From NCBI GenBank assembly GCA_965369945.1, contig CBDUST010000071.1:1-16194 (forward strand): a stretch of DNA of 16,194 nt, in the 5' to 3' direction. Positions within the stretch are counted from its first letter, which is position 1; each line of letters opens with the position of its first letter. The notes below the pieces were generated by a model, which was given only the letters and a program-made list of their open reading frames with translations, was not told the DNA's origin and did no database searches. The DNA is from JADFNO01 sp965369945 (GTDB taxonomy: Bacteria > Planctomycetota > Phycisphaerae > Phycisphaerales > SM1A02). Below are positions 7,206 to 15,254 of this stretch, piece after piece. The position numbers and the translations under genes are program-made.

Positions 7206-8009
7206 ATGCCGGTTCAGGACGATTACCAGGTCAATCTCGATGCGTTCTGCGGTCCGTTGGACCTGCTGCTCTATCTGATTCGGAGAGCCGAGGTGGATAT
7301 TCACGATATCCCGATCGCTCAGATCACCGAGCAGTACCTGGCGCTTCTGAAGCAGGTCGATGAGATCGACGTCGAGGCGGCAGGCGAGTTCCTGGTACTG
7401 GCCGCGATGTTGATCGAGATCAAGTCACGGACATTGATTCCGCCGGAGGCGGCTGGCGAAGGCGAGACCGATGACGGTTCGGGTCCGCCGAGCGAGGCGG
7501 GGCTCGATCCGCGACACGAACTCGTTCAGCAGTTGTTGGCTTATCAGCGCTATCGGATCGCCTCGGAGCAATTGGAGCAGCGCCGGCAGATGTTCATGCA
7601 TCGGTTTCCCGTTCGGCCGTTCCGCGTTGCCGAGCCCGAGGAAGACGACGAGCAATACGACCTGGAACTCGAAGACGTACACATTCTTGACTTGCACGAT
7701 GCGTACGAACACATCGCTTCGTCGATCGACTTTTCGAGAATGGGGGATCACACAGTCGAGATGGACGATACGCCGATCGCGTTGTATCAGGAAGATTTGC
7801 TCGATCGTCTACGCCGAGCGGTGGGTTGTCAGATGACGTTGCAGGAGGCGTTTGCGGGGCATTCGATAGTCCAGCGCGTGGGACTCTTCCTTGCGACGCT
7901 CGAATTAGTAAGGCTGCGCCAAGTCTCGGTAAAGCAGGAAGATCTGCTGAGCGAGATTGCGATCGAGCTGACTGAGGATGAAGAATCGTCAGCGGAGGAA
8001 GCCGATTAG
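7206..8009 (+). CDS. scpA: Segregation and condensation protein A (kleisin)
   Basis: ScpA is the kleisin subunit that closes the SMC ring in bacterial condensin and helps to compact and segregate the chromosome. The product has 267 residues from the ATG at 7206, which has a Shine-Dalgarno GAGG (7196-7199) at 6 nt. The open frame extends far upstream over the kdsD antisense strand, but that part is not coding. The N-terminal SMC-binding helices carry the signature VNLDAFCGPLDLLLYLIRRAEVD, starting at about residue 9, then EFLVLAAMLIEIKSRTLIP at 61-79. An acidic linker at about 80-160 leads to the C-terminal winged helix (about 195-255, AFAGHSIVQRVGLFLATLEL). The partner scpB, often the next gene, is not here: a large palindrome and a convergent rluB follow. 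Identification is strong. Confidence 0.95.
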   Translation: MPVQDDYQVNLDAFCGPLDLLLYLIRRAEVDIHDIPIAQITEQYLALLKQVDEIDVEAAGEFLVLAAMLIEIKSRTLIPPEAAGEGETDDGSGPPSEAGLDPRHELVQQLLAYQRYRIASEQLEQRRQMFMHRFPVRPFRVAEPEEDDEQYDLELEDVHILDLHDAYEHIASSIDFSRMGDHTVEMDDTPIALYQEDLLDRLRRAVGCQMTLQEAFAGHSIVQRVGLFLATLELVRLRQVSVKQEDLLSEIAIELTEDEESSAEEAD

Positions 8010-8032
8010 TGTATGTCTAACAACCTTCTTGA

Positions 8033-8110
8033 TCCGGTGGCACGGGCATCCTGCCCGTGCAGATGTCACGCTATGACAAGTCGCACGGGCAGGATGCCCG
8101 TGCCACCGGA
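8033..8110. repeat. Perfect 28 bp inverted repeat with nested palindromes
   Basis: The arms at 8033-8060 and 8083-8110 are exact reverse complements and are separated by 22 bp. Each arm holds its own hairpin (CACGGGCA, TCC or GGA, TGCCCGTG), and the spacer holds TGTCA-CGCTA-TGACA (8064-8068 and 8074-8078). The element sits between the convergent ends of scpA and rluB, 23 bp after the scpA stop, so RNA from either side could fold into a strong hairpin and stop transcription. There is no T-run. From memory, variants of the core GTGGCACGGGCATCCTGCCC are dispersed in planctomycete genomes, so this may be a small mobile or REP-like element. Confidence 0.9.
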
Positions 8111-8200
8111 GTCGCGCCGATCGACGCGTTGGGATCGGCAAATTCATCGTGGCGTTCGATGACTAGCGCACACAGTCGCTACGTCTTCAGTGAAACTGCT

Positions 8201-9088
8201 CTAGGGACGCGGCGCTGACTGACGTCTTGGCTTTGATTCGCTAGGGGTATTCGCGAATGCGGCGCGCTTCAGCGATGCCAGTTCGATCGATTTCAGTTCA
8301 CGCCATTCGCCTGGGCGCAGTCCCTTGAGTTTCAACGGCCCTACTTGCACGCGGCGCAGTTTCTTTACGGGGTGACCGACGTGCAACATCATGCGGCGCA
8401 CCTGTCGGTTCCGCCCTTCGCGCAGCTCCATAATCAAACGTGTTCGCTCACGGTCGCGTTTGATCACCCGGAGCCGTGGTCGGCTGGTGCGCGACCCTTT
8501 ATCGCGCGTGTGGTCATTGAGGAATAGTCCTCGCTCTAAGCGCTTCAACGCCGTGTCGTCGACGGACCCCTTCACAGTGATTTCATAGAGCTTGGGAAGG
8601 TGATAGCGCGGATGCGTCAGGCGGTTGGCAAGCTCACCATCGTTGGTCATCAATAACAGCCCGGAACTATCTTGATCGAGTCGGCCGACGCTGTACAAAC
8701 GAGCCTTCGAAGGGTGCCTGACCAGGTCGATCGCTCGTCGGCGTCCCTCGGGGTCATCGTTGGTGCAGACGACGCCGCGCGGCTTATAGAGCATGACATA
8801 CACCGGCGAAGTGGGAGTGGCAGCGATCCGCTTGCCGCTGACCTTGATGTGATCCTGGCTGGGATCGACCCATGCGGGCAACGTCGCGACGACTTGGCCG
8901 TTGACGGTGACCTCACCTTGCTCGATCAATTCCTCACACGCGCGGCGTGACGCTACATTCGCCTCAGCGAGCACTTTCTGAAGCCGAACGCCCCGCGAGG
9001 CGTCGTCAAATCCGTGCGACTGCTTCGACGATCGGCCCTTGCGCCCAGGCGTGGGTCGGGTGCGTGATTTGGTCTGCGGTCGGCTCAT
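8201..9088 (-). CDS. rluB: Ribosomal large-subunit pseudouridine synthase, RsuA/RluB family
   Basis: This family makes pseudouridine in rRNA; RluB acts on a residue of 23S rRNA in the peptidyl-transferase region. The 295-residue product has a basic, disordered N-terminus (1-32), then an S4 RNA-binding domain (about 34-80, VRLQKVLAEANVASRRACEE). The catalytic domain follows: MLYKPRGVVCTNDD (99-112), SVGRLDQDSSGLLLMTNDGE (133-152) with catalytic Asp138, and LREGRNRQVRRM (222-233). The tail is basic. I chose the ATG at 9088. The frame remains open upstream to 9625, across the antisense strand of the nuclease gene, but that part is not coding. There is no Shine-Dalgarno, and a TATGAT lies 9 nt upstream, so the leader may be very short. 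The RluB versus RluE/RluF/RsuA assignment rests on length and motifs and is less certain than the family. Confidence 0.9.
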   Translation of the reverse strand: MSRPQTKSRTRPTPGRKGRSSKQSHGFDDASRGVRLQKVLAEANVASRRACEELIEQGEVTVNGQVVATLPAWVDPSQDHIKVSGKRIAATPTSPVYVMLYKPRGVVCTNDDPEGRRRAIDLVRHPSKARLYSVGRLDQDSSGLLLMTNDGELANRLTHPRYHLPKLYEITVKGSVDDTALKRLERGLFLNDHTRDKGSRTSRPRLRVIKRDRERTRLIMELREGRNRQVRRMMLHVGHPVKKLRRVQVGPLKLKGLRPGEWRELKSIELASLKRAAFANTPSESKPRRQSAPRP

Positions 9089-9410
9089 GGCGTGTAGATC
9101 ATATGCACGCTTGGCAGTGTGGCTTTCCTTCCTGTAATTCACCCCCCAGACTGCTCGTGGAAGCCTTTGGCCAAGGAGAGTTGAAGGGTCAAGCGAGCAG
9201 TTGGTATCGCAGTCGCATGTGTTGGCTTGGCCAGTAAGGTCATGGGCCAGACGGCCGACCGGCTCGTTGCAATGCGAAGGACTCGTCGCGCCGAAGTTCG
9301 ATCTGGCCGCGTCGGCGTGCGCAATCCAACACCCGACGCCCACAGATTCCAGTCCGGGTCCTTCTTTGTTGTCCTTCACGCCGGGAGCGGCGCGAGGTAC
9401 ACTGGACACC
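9089..9410. other. Divergent gap between rluB and the nuclease gene
   Basis: This roughly 320 bp holds no convincing gene. Both strands have open frames through it because neighbouring frames lack stops, but neither continues a recognisable domain. Visible structure is limited to an 8 bp inverted repeat (ACTGCTCG at 9150-9157 and CGAGCAGT at 9194-9201) around a TTGGCCAA palindrome, and the putative rluB -10. Promoters for both flanking genes should lie here. Confidence 0.5.
9098..9103 (-). promoter_or_regulatory. Possible -10 element of rluB
   Basis: TATGAT on the minus strand ends 9 bases before the rluB ATG. Transcription would begin about two bases before the start codon, which fits the lack of a Shine-Dalgarno. 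No clear -35 is visible. Confidence 0.25.
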
Positions 9411-10643
9411 GTGGCTGAAGTTGAATTGTCATCCCGGGACGCGCTCAAGGCCCTTGAGCGGTTCGTCGTGGAGAACGACGAACTGCTGGCGCTGGAGGAA
9501 CGGATCGGGCGGTTCAACATCTTCGATGCGCTGGGTGTGGCCCGCGCCGAGATTCGCCACTCCAACTTCTTGGCCTGGCTGCTGGGCCCGGCCGAATCGC
9601 ACGGCCAGGGTGCGTTGTTCCTCAAGGCGATCCTGATGGACCTGCTCGCTCAGACGCTGCCGGAGCGCCGACCTCTGAGCCCGGTCGAGCTTGATGGCGT
9701 CGAGCTGCGTGGCGTGGAAATCCGGCGGGAGTGGAGAAACATCGACATCCTCATCACCTGCGAGGAGCCAAAGTTCATCATCGCCATCGAGAACAAGATC
9801 GGCAGCGGCGAGCATGGCAAGCAACTTTCGCGTTACGAAACGGTCCTCAACGAAGCTTTCGGAAACGTACCAAAGCAATTCGTCTATCTGACCATCGAAG
9901 GCGATGAACCCTCTGAAGAGAAATGGGTTCCGTACACCTATGGCGATGTCCACCGCATATTGACGCGGGTGCGCAAGACAAACGCAACCGCGATTGGGGA
10001 GGACGTGCTCGCGTTCCTCGACCATTACCTGCGCCTGATCGGGAGCCAACTCATGGATGATCCGAAGATTGATGAACTCTGTCAGCGAATCTACCGCAAC
10101 CACAGGCAGGCGATGCAATTGATCTACGAGCGCGTCGGGGCGCCATCAGCGGGTTTGGTGGCGGATATCGCGGCGATCATCGACGGTGATGATCGCTACC
10201 ACCTTGAGCATCGCACATCAAAGTATGTGACCTTTGTGCCCAAGTCATGGATCGGCATGCTTCCGCCGATCGGTGCTCGGCCAAACTTTGACAAGCGACT
10301 TTGGGTGACTCTCCGATTTGAGTATCTCAAGCAGGGATGCGGTTTCGCAGCGATTGTTCGACCCACCCTTGACGACACTACGCGACAGGCCGTCATTAGT
10401 CGGCTCACAGAGAGTAAATCGGAGTTTGGCTTTCACCTGTTCAAGAAGAAGGCCACCGGAAAATGGACACGCCTAGGGCGGGAATGGATTGCGAAGTGGA
10501 CTGAAGACGAGGAGCCGGACAGCGAGCAGGTGATGATCGGTGTGAAGAAGAAGCTGGACGAGCTGAAGGATCGATTGGCCGGGGTGCCGGAGGCGGTGCA
10601 GGTGATTCTTCAGGGGCATACCATGCCGGCCGGGAGTCCGTGA
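9411..10643 (+). CDS. PD-(D/E)XK nuclease superfamily protein
   Basis: This 410-residue protein resembles the stand-alone PD-(D/E)XK nuclease family found in many bacteria (the PDDEXK_4 type, by recall). The N-terminus has the family hallmark FNIFDALGVARAEIRHSNFL (about 35-54) followed by AWLL. The catalytic core is Asp112 in WRNIDILI and Glu127-x-Lys129 in IAIENKI, with a downstream Gln/Arg/Tyr motif in GKQLSRYETVL (136-146). The C-terminal half, about 200-410, is predicted mostly alpha with no motif I know. I chose the GTG at 9411, since the family usually starts just before this helix; a frame extension of 70 codons to ATG 9201 has no domain. No methylase, helicase or other defence gene is adjacent, so its role (defence, repair or other) is open. 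Confidence 0.82.
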   Translation: MAEVELSSRDALKALERFVVENDELLALEERIGRFNIFDALGVARAEIRHSNFLAWLLGPAESHGQGALFLKAILMDLLAQTLPERRPLSPVELDGVELRGVEIRREWRNIDILITCEEPKFIIAIENKIGSGEHGKQLSRYETVLNEAFGNVPKQFVYLTIEGDEPSEEKWVPYTYGDVHRILTRVRKTNATAIGEDVLAFLDHYLRLIGSQLMDDPKIDELCQRIYRNHRQAMQLIYERVGAPSAGLVADIAAIIDGDDRYHLEHRTSKYVTFVPKSWIGMLPPIGARPNFDKRLWVTLRFEYLKQGCGFAAIVRPTLDDTTRQAVISRLTESKSEFGFHLFKKKATGKWTRLGREWIAKWTEDEEPDSEQVMIGVKKKLDELKDRLAGVPEAVQVILQGHTMPAGSP

Positions 10644-10755
10644 GGCTCAGACCTGGCAAGTCGTGGTTTGGGCCGACCCCCAGAACTCGAGTTTGCACGG
10701 CTTGTTTATCGATCGGTAGCAGGTTCGGTCGGCGATTGCCGATGAAAGGGTAGAG

Positions 10756-12138
10756 ATGGGCAAACACCGCATACGACCTGTGATGGAATGGCTGAGGCGC
10801 GTGGTTACGCAGCCGCTGGATGAGCTGAACCGTTGGCAGAAGACGGTGCGGTTTTGTTATGACCTCGGCCGGCACGGCGCCCGGCAGCTTCGCGAGGATC
10901 GTGCGCCCCAGATGGCCGGGGCGCTTGCATTCCGCACCCTCTTTTCGATTCTGCCGGTCTTCGTCGTCGGCACGATCGTGATCAAAGCGATCGGCGGGTT
11001 TGATCAATTCATGGTGCGGGTTGAGGAGATATTCAAGGCTTTGGGTTTGGACACGGTGCAGATGGTGGTCGCCGGCGCCGGTGAGGGCGGTACTGCAGAT
11101 CCACAGTCGCTGAGCGATTGGCTGATGGCGATCATTTCACCAGTCGGCGACATGAACCTGGCGGCGCTGACATGGATCGGCGTCGCGGTGCTGATCTATT
11201 CCGCGGTGAGCCTGATGGTGACGATCGAAAACAGTTTCAACAGCGTGTATCGAGCCCCAGGCGGCAGGGCATGGATGCGCCGCTTCCCGATCTATTTCAC
11301 GGTCCTTGTGCTTGGTCCGACGGCCATTGCCATCAGCGTGTTTTTGAACAACAGGTTCAATGCATCGCTGAGCGAGTATGACGGGTGGTGGAATCTGCTG
11401 AAGGCCGCGCCGTTTGTTTGGACGTTCTTCGTAACGTGGTTGGTGCTGTTCGCGATCTACAAATGGATGCCCCACACCGCTGTGAGCTACCGCCCGGCCG
11501 CGATTGGCGCCTTGGTCGCTGCGGTACTGGCAGAAATTGGCAAGCGATCCATGGGCGCCTACTTGGAAGGTGCGCTGTCAATTCAACAGCTCTACGGCTC
11601 GCTTGGGTTGATCCCACTGTTCATGTTCTGGGTCTACCTGATGTGGCTCGTCGTGCTGTTTGGGCTCGAGGTGAGTGCAACGCTTCAGTTGCTCGGCGGG
11701 CGCCGGCTTGATGAGCTCGAGCAGCGCAAGCAGTCGACGGGGCTGGTCGATCCCGCTTCGATCCTTCTGGTCATGCAGGTGGTGGCGGAGCGCTTCGGGC
11801 ATGGTCAGGCAAGCTCTTCACGGCAGGTCGGCGAGGAGGCGGGACTGACGGAAACGACCGTCGGCGGTATGTTCGATCGGCTTACCGAAGCCGGCCATCT
11901 GCATCGGTTGGATCGCGACGACGGCGCCGTGACATTAGCGCGTCCGCCGGAACAGGTGCCGGCGGATCAGCTCATCGAGATCGGATTTGCGATGGTCGAT
12001 GAGGCTGGTGGGAGACGTTCAGCGATTCTGCAGCGATTGCGAGAGGTTCAGCGACAGCTCGCCGGGCAAATGACGCTCGCTGCACTCGCCAGCGCGACCC
12101 CGGCGGTCGCAGCGCCGGATCAAGCTTCCCACGACTGA
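10756..12138 (+). CDS. YihY/BrkB-family inner-membrane protein with winged-helix-like C-terminus
   Basis: The 460-residue product has about six hydrophobic segments (near 60-80, 138-158, 179-199, 219-237, 247-262 and 285-312). Family motifs are present: QMAGALAFRTLFSILPVFV (52-70), TIENSFNSVYRAPGGRAWMRR (156-176), IGALVAAVLAEIGKR, and SIQQLYGSLGLIPLFMFWVY (275-294). YihY was once called RNase BN, but that assignment was withdrawn; members are integral membrane proteins of unclear transport role. After the last membrane segment, residues about 333-396 look like a winged helix (SSSRQVGEEAGLTETTVGGM and FDRLTEAGHLHRL), as also seen in long members of the family. The ATG at 10756 has AAGGG about 5 nt upstream. 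The next gene begins 54 bp downstream on the same strand, probably in one transcript. Confidence 0.88.
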   Translation: MGKHRIRPVMEWLRRVVTQPLDELNRWQKTVRFCYDLGRHGARQLREDRAPQMAGALAFRTLFSILPVFVVGTIVIKAIGGFDQFMVRVEEIFKALGLDTVQMVVAGAGEGGTADPQSLSDWLMAIISPVGDMNLAALTWIGVAVLIYSAVSLMVTIENSFNSVYRAPGGRAWMRRFPIYFTVLVLGPTAIAISVFLNNRFNASLSEYDGWWNLLKAAPFVWTFFVTWLVLFAIYKWMPHTAVSYRPAAIGALVAAVLAEIGKRSMGAYLEGALSIQQLYGSLGLIPLFMFWVYLMWLVVLFGLEVSATLQLLGGRRLDELEQRKQSTGLVDPASILLVMQVVAERFGHGQASSSRQVGEEAGLTETTVGGMFDRLTEAGHLHRLDRDDGAVTLARPPEQVPADQLIEIGFAMVDEAGGRRSAILQRLREVQRQLAGQMTLAALASATPAVAAPDQASHD

Positions 12139-12139
12139 T

Positions 12140-12166
12140 GGCCGATAAGACTTCAGGTTTTCGGCC
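12140..12166 (+). repeat. Weak inverted repeat after the YihY gene
   Basis: GGCCGA (12140-12145) and TCGGCC (12161-12166) can form a 6 bp stem with a 15-base loop directly after the YihY-family stop. It has no U-tract and lies before the strong ribosome site of the next gene, so it is at most a weak structure. Confidence 0.3.
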
Positions 12167-12192
12167 AACCTGCTATTGCCGGGAGGTACTTC

Positions 12193-13746
12193 ATGGGCGC
12201 GCGTCATTCAAGGAAACGGAAACGGGCTGTGGCATCAGACGGAGCATCCGGTTCGGTCGCCCCCGAGCAGGAACCGTCCTCGCAGCGAGTGGTGAGTATC
12301 TCTCCAACCGATATTGACACAGACGCCGAGCCGATGACCATCGACCACGATGACGTTCTGCTCACGCCGCGTGTACTCGACCAGAACGCATTCAACCAAC
12401 TCTCCGAGACGCTGCGGGGGCTGATCGAGCAGGCCAACGGAGCCGCCCAACTGCTCCGCGACGAATTCGATCAGGCTAGTGACGCCAAAGGCCAAGCTTC
12501 TAAGGCCTCGGCCGGACTCCACGAGCGCTTGCGTGTCAGCGCGCGGATGCTCAAAGCGTTCCAGTCGCAGATCGACCTCGTGCAGGAGCGGATTACACAC
12601 CTGACGACCGCAAGGAGAGACGCTCAAACAGTGTCGGACAGTCTTGAAGGGTTGGCTGAGAAGTTTGAGTCACGCGTCGCTGATGCCGCTGCGATCTTCG
12701 AGGGCCAGATCGATGAAACCCTCCAGTCGAGGCTCAAGCGGTTCGACGAGCAACTTACTGAACGAGAGCAAGCGGTCGCAGATGTTAGCGACCGGATTGC
12801 GCGAACCGAAGCTCGGGTGACTGATCTTGTGACTCAGACCGAACGTCGTATCGAGTCCGTGGTAGACAGAGCCGAGGGGAAGGTCCGACCGATCGTTACC
12901 GAGGCCCAGCAGCAGATCGAGTCACTGCTGGGGGAAGTTCGCGGCAGCATCCAGACCGTTGCCGGCAATGCCAAGGAGGCGGTCAGCGGATTGATGAAGG
13001 GGGCTCAAGGTCGAATCGAAACGCTACAGGCCGACGCCCAACGGCACGCCAAGGCGACCGTCGCTGAAACGCAACGCTGTGTCGACGCCATCGCCGAGGT
13101 ATTGGAAGCCGCGGAAAAGAACGCTGCCAGCGCGGCGATGAAGAGCACCCAGGCTACGGAGAAGATCGACAAGGCGACGACTGACACTTCGCAGATCATC
13201 GCGCAGGTCAAGCATGCACGCAAGCTGCTCGGTGACGATCTGCTTGAAGCGACCGAGCGAATCGATCAGCTCTCAAGCAAGAGCGACAAGATTTGCCGCG
13301 CCGTGCGTAGTGGACAGGACGAACTGGAGTCCGCAGCGCGAAGGCTGGCCGAAGCCGTGGCGAGCGTGAACGATGCCGACAAGAAACGCCAGCAACTCAA
13401 TCAAACGTGCAGTACGCTCGTCCCTCTGCTGGAACAGCTCAGACCGTGGGAATCGCTGTTCGAATCGACAGCTGGCGAGCAGAACGTCGGAGCGCATCCG
13501 ATCGTTCGGTTACTCGATGAGATGCGGTCTGGACTCGGCGAGGATGCGGCACGGCTCTCCACAACGATGCGCCACATGGCGGCGCGACTCGACGATGTTT
13601 TGCGCTTGAACTCGAGCAAGGCCGGCGCTCTGGTCGAACCCAAAGACGCTAGACCCCAACCGCCTCAGATCACGACCCCTGTGAAAGACCCACCCAGGCC
13701 CGCGGCGAAGCCGGCCCACGCGCCAACTCAAACCGAAGCACGCTAA
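12193..13746 (+). CDS. Long coiled-coil protein of unknown function
   Basis: The 517-residue protein has a basic start (RKRKRAV), a low-complexity, acidic stretch to about residue 60, and then an almost uninterrupted alpha-helical coiled-coil region to about 430. It is rich in Ala, Glu, Gln, Arg and Lys, with Thr-Glu-Arg-Arg-Ile-Glu and Ala-Glu-Gly-type heptads. The coil resembles the signalling stalks of chemoreceptors and apolipoprotein-like proteins, but I see no HAMP or chemoreceptor hairpin tip. There is no membrane segment or signal peptide. The C-terminus is a Pro-rich tail (about 480-517). The start ATG at 12193 is fixed by a strong Shine-Dalgarno GGGAGG (12181-12186) at 6 nt. It follows the YihY-family gene closely. 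I do not recognise a family. It could be a cytoskeletal or scaffold protein. Confidence 0.75.
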   Translation: MGARHSRKRKRAVASDGASGSVAPEQEPSSQRVVSISPTDIDTDAEPMTIDHDDVLLTPRVLDQNAFNQLSETLRGLIEQANGAAQLLRDEFDQASDAKGQASKASAGLHERLRVSARMLKAFQSQIDLVQERITHLTTARRDAQTVSDSLEGLAEKFESRVADAAAIFEGQIDETLQSRLKRFDEQLTEREQAVADVSDRIARTEARVTDLVTQTERRIESVVDRAEGKVRPIVTEAQQQIESLLGEVRGSIQTVAGNAKEAVSGLMKGAQGRIETLQADAQRHAKATVAETQRCVDAIAEVLEAAEKNAASAAMKSTQATEKIDKATTDTSQIIAQVKHARKLLGDDLLEATERIDQLSSKSDKICRAVRSGQDELESAARRLAEAVASVNDADKKRQQLNQTCSTLVPLLEQLRPWESLFESTAGEQNVGAHPIVRLLDEMRSGLGEDAARLSTTMRHMAARLDDVLRLNSSKAGALVEPKDARPQPPQITTPVKDPPRPAAKPAHAPTQTEAR

Positions 13747-13784
13747 CTCGCCCCCCGGTGTGCGCTAGCGAAGTCTGGGTCGAA

Positions 13785-14933
13785 TCAGTCGTTGTGCTGC
13801 TTCAGATTTCGCCGTTCGTGACGCAGCCAGGTGCGCTCGAGTTGATCGGCGTCGCCAAAGGCCTGCTCGAACAATTCCAATTGGCGCTGCGGTGTGGGAC
13901 GGCCGGGTACTTCTGCGAGCATGGACAAGAGGTACCCGCGCAGCTCGTCACGGCGAAAGCGACTCATCCACGTCACGAGCGCGTAGCTCTGGTGATACAA
14001 CACCTGGACTGTTTCTTCCGAATCGTCGGGTATTCGCGCGTAGGTCACCAGCTTGCGCAGCTCGATAAGCTGGTCGGCCTCCAGAAGCAACTCGAAGCGC
14101 TCACGCCGTGGGGCATATTCGTGATCCGGGCCGAACGCGGAACCCGGATCGTCCGTCTCGAACGCAGTGGCCAAACCCTCGCAAATCCACAATGGATATT
14201 CAATGTGCGGCGTTTGTACGCCCGTGTGAAACATCAACTGATGGATTGCCTCGTGAACGGTGGTGCCGGTCGCTCGATCATCGGCGAGGTCGCGCGGGAA
14301 AGGCGTCGCGCCCGCGCGGTTTTGTGTCGATGAGACTTGCCGCAGTGGGATCGTGGACACGTTGTAGAACACAACTCGATCATGCTTGGGCGAGTAATAC
14401 CCGCTGATCCATTCGGCCGTGACACCGTCGTACTCTTGAGCGAATTTGCGGTACTCGTCTCGATTCTCAAACAAGACGCAGACGAGCTTGTGGCGAATTG
14501 GCTTTGGTTGAAGTCCCAGCCGCCGGGTGTAGCGAAGGAATTGATGATGGGCCCGTTGCAGTAGAGCGGCCTGTTGGCGCGTCCATTGTGCATTGGCGTC
14601 CGAGAGCACCACCCAGCGCGTCGCCTCGTATTCAATAAACGAGTCAGGCAAAAGCTCGCTTGCCATGTGATACGGTTCGGATTCGATTGTTGGAATGAGA
14701 TTTGCCGGAAGGCGCCGCATCTCGTTGAATGCGTCGTTGTCAAGAACCAACGGCTGTGGATCGCGCTCGCTGAGGACTGGGGATGGCGCTGGCGGTTGGC
14801 TGCTGCTCGACTGACTGGACTGACCTGACAAAGCAGCAACGCCGAGGGCGACGAGCACCCACGTTCCCAAGCCACAGCTGCGCCGCGATCGACCGATGCG
14901 CGCGCACAAAATCTGGACCGATATTCTTCGCAC
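13785..14933 (-). CDS. DUF1570-like putative metallopeptidase, exported
   Basis: The product is about 382 residues from GTG 14933. The first 37 residues contain a basic stretch and a hydrophobic segment (WVLVALGVAAL) like a signal peptide or N-terminal anchor, followed by a Ser/Gln/Pro linker, so it is probably exported. The catalytic signature is HEAIH (227-231 in TTVHEAIHQLMFHTG), with a likely third zinc ligand Glu252 in WICEGLATAFE. This arrangement fits gluzincin-type peptidases and the DUF1570 family, which I recall mainly from planctomycetes. Substrate is unknown. GTG 14933 has GGAGG 10 nt upstream; a longer frame starts with TTG at 14975 and adds 14 residues. It converges on the coiled-coil gene, with 38 bp between stops. 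Confidence 0.78.
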   Translation of the reverse strand: MRRISVQILCARIGRSRRSCGLGTWVLVALGVAALSGQSSQSSSSQPPAPSPVLSERDPQPLVLDNDAFNEMRRLPANLIPTIESEPYHMASELLPDSFIEYEATRWVVLSDANAQWTRQQAALLQRAHHQFLRYTRRLGLQPKPIRHKLVCVLFENRDEYRKFAQEYDGVTAEWISGYYSPKHDRVVFYNVSTIPLRQVSSTQNRAGATPFPRDLADDRATGTTVHEAIHQLMFHTGVQTPHIEYPLWICEGLATAFETDDPGSAFGPDHEYAPRRERFELLLEADQLIELRKLVTYARIPDDSEETVQVLYHQSYALVTWMSRFRRDELRGYLLSMLAEVPGRPTPQRQLELFEQAFGDADQLERTWLRHERRNLKQHND

Positions 14934-15254
14934 CTTCGTTCTTCCTCCAGCTCTGTCTGCGCATCGGTGCTCCAACCGACGGGTCTGAGTCCATCCGCTT
15001 GCTAGCCCACCGCAGCGCTCGCTCTGAACGAGTTAGGCGATCGTTGCCTGTTGACCATCGCGCCGGTCTGGTTCGAGCCGACCGATAACAGGTGCCTGAT
15101 CCGCCGCCGTTCGGCGAGCGATCAGCGCGGCTTCTGCGCTTCGAATGGTCGTCGCTGACCGCTGACACAGTTGGGAGGTCGTGAAACCACTGGTTGCGAT
15201 CCATTCTCAGCACCCCGGGAAACCGGCCGTGTGATCTCGTCGATAGCGCACGAC
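14934..15254. other. Divergent gap between DUF1570-like and STAS genes
   Basis: This gap of about 320 bp holds promoters for two diverging genes but no clear sigma-70 pair or inverted repeat of note. A CCTGTT/AACAGG pair (about 15047-15091) and a tandem CGCTGAC repeat near 15154-15167 are the only structure I see. A GTG at 15181 follows GGGAGGT too closely to be a good start and leads to a short frame. Confidence 0.45.

Noticed and set aside
9201..9410. 70-codon N-terminal extension of the nuclease
   Set aside because: The stretch is low in family-like sequence and the GTG at 9411 lies just before the first conserved helix.
9089..9625. 179-codon N-terminal extension of RluB
   Set aside because: It crosses the start of the nuclease gene antisense and has no domain; the ATG at 9088 gives a normal N-terminus.
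9429..10118. 229-codon open frame antisense to the nuclease gene
   Set aside because: It lies wholly opposite a gene with intact PD-(D/E)XK motifs and has no recognisable motif.
10441..11007. 188-codon minus-strand frame across the nuclease/YihY junction
   Set aside because: It overlaps two well-supported plus-strand genes and has a low-complexity Pro/Ser-rich translation.
13758..14333. 191-codon open frame antisense to the DUF1570-like gene
   Set aside because: The opposite strand carries the HEAIH motif; this frame is a shadow of a GC-rich gene.
15181..15234. GTG preceded by GGGAGGT
   Set aside because: The spacing is only about one base and the frame stops after 17 codons.
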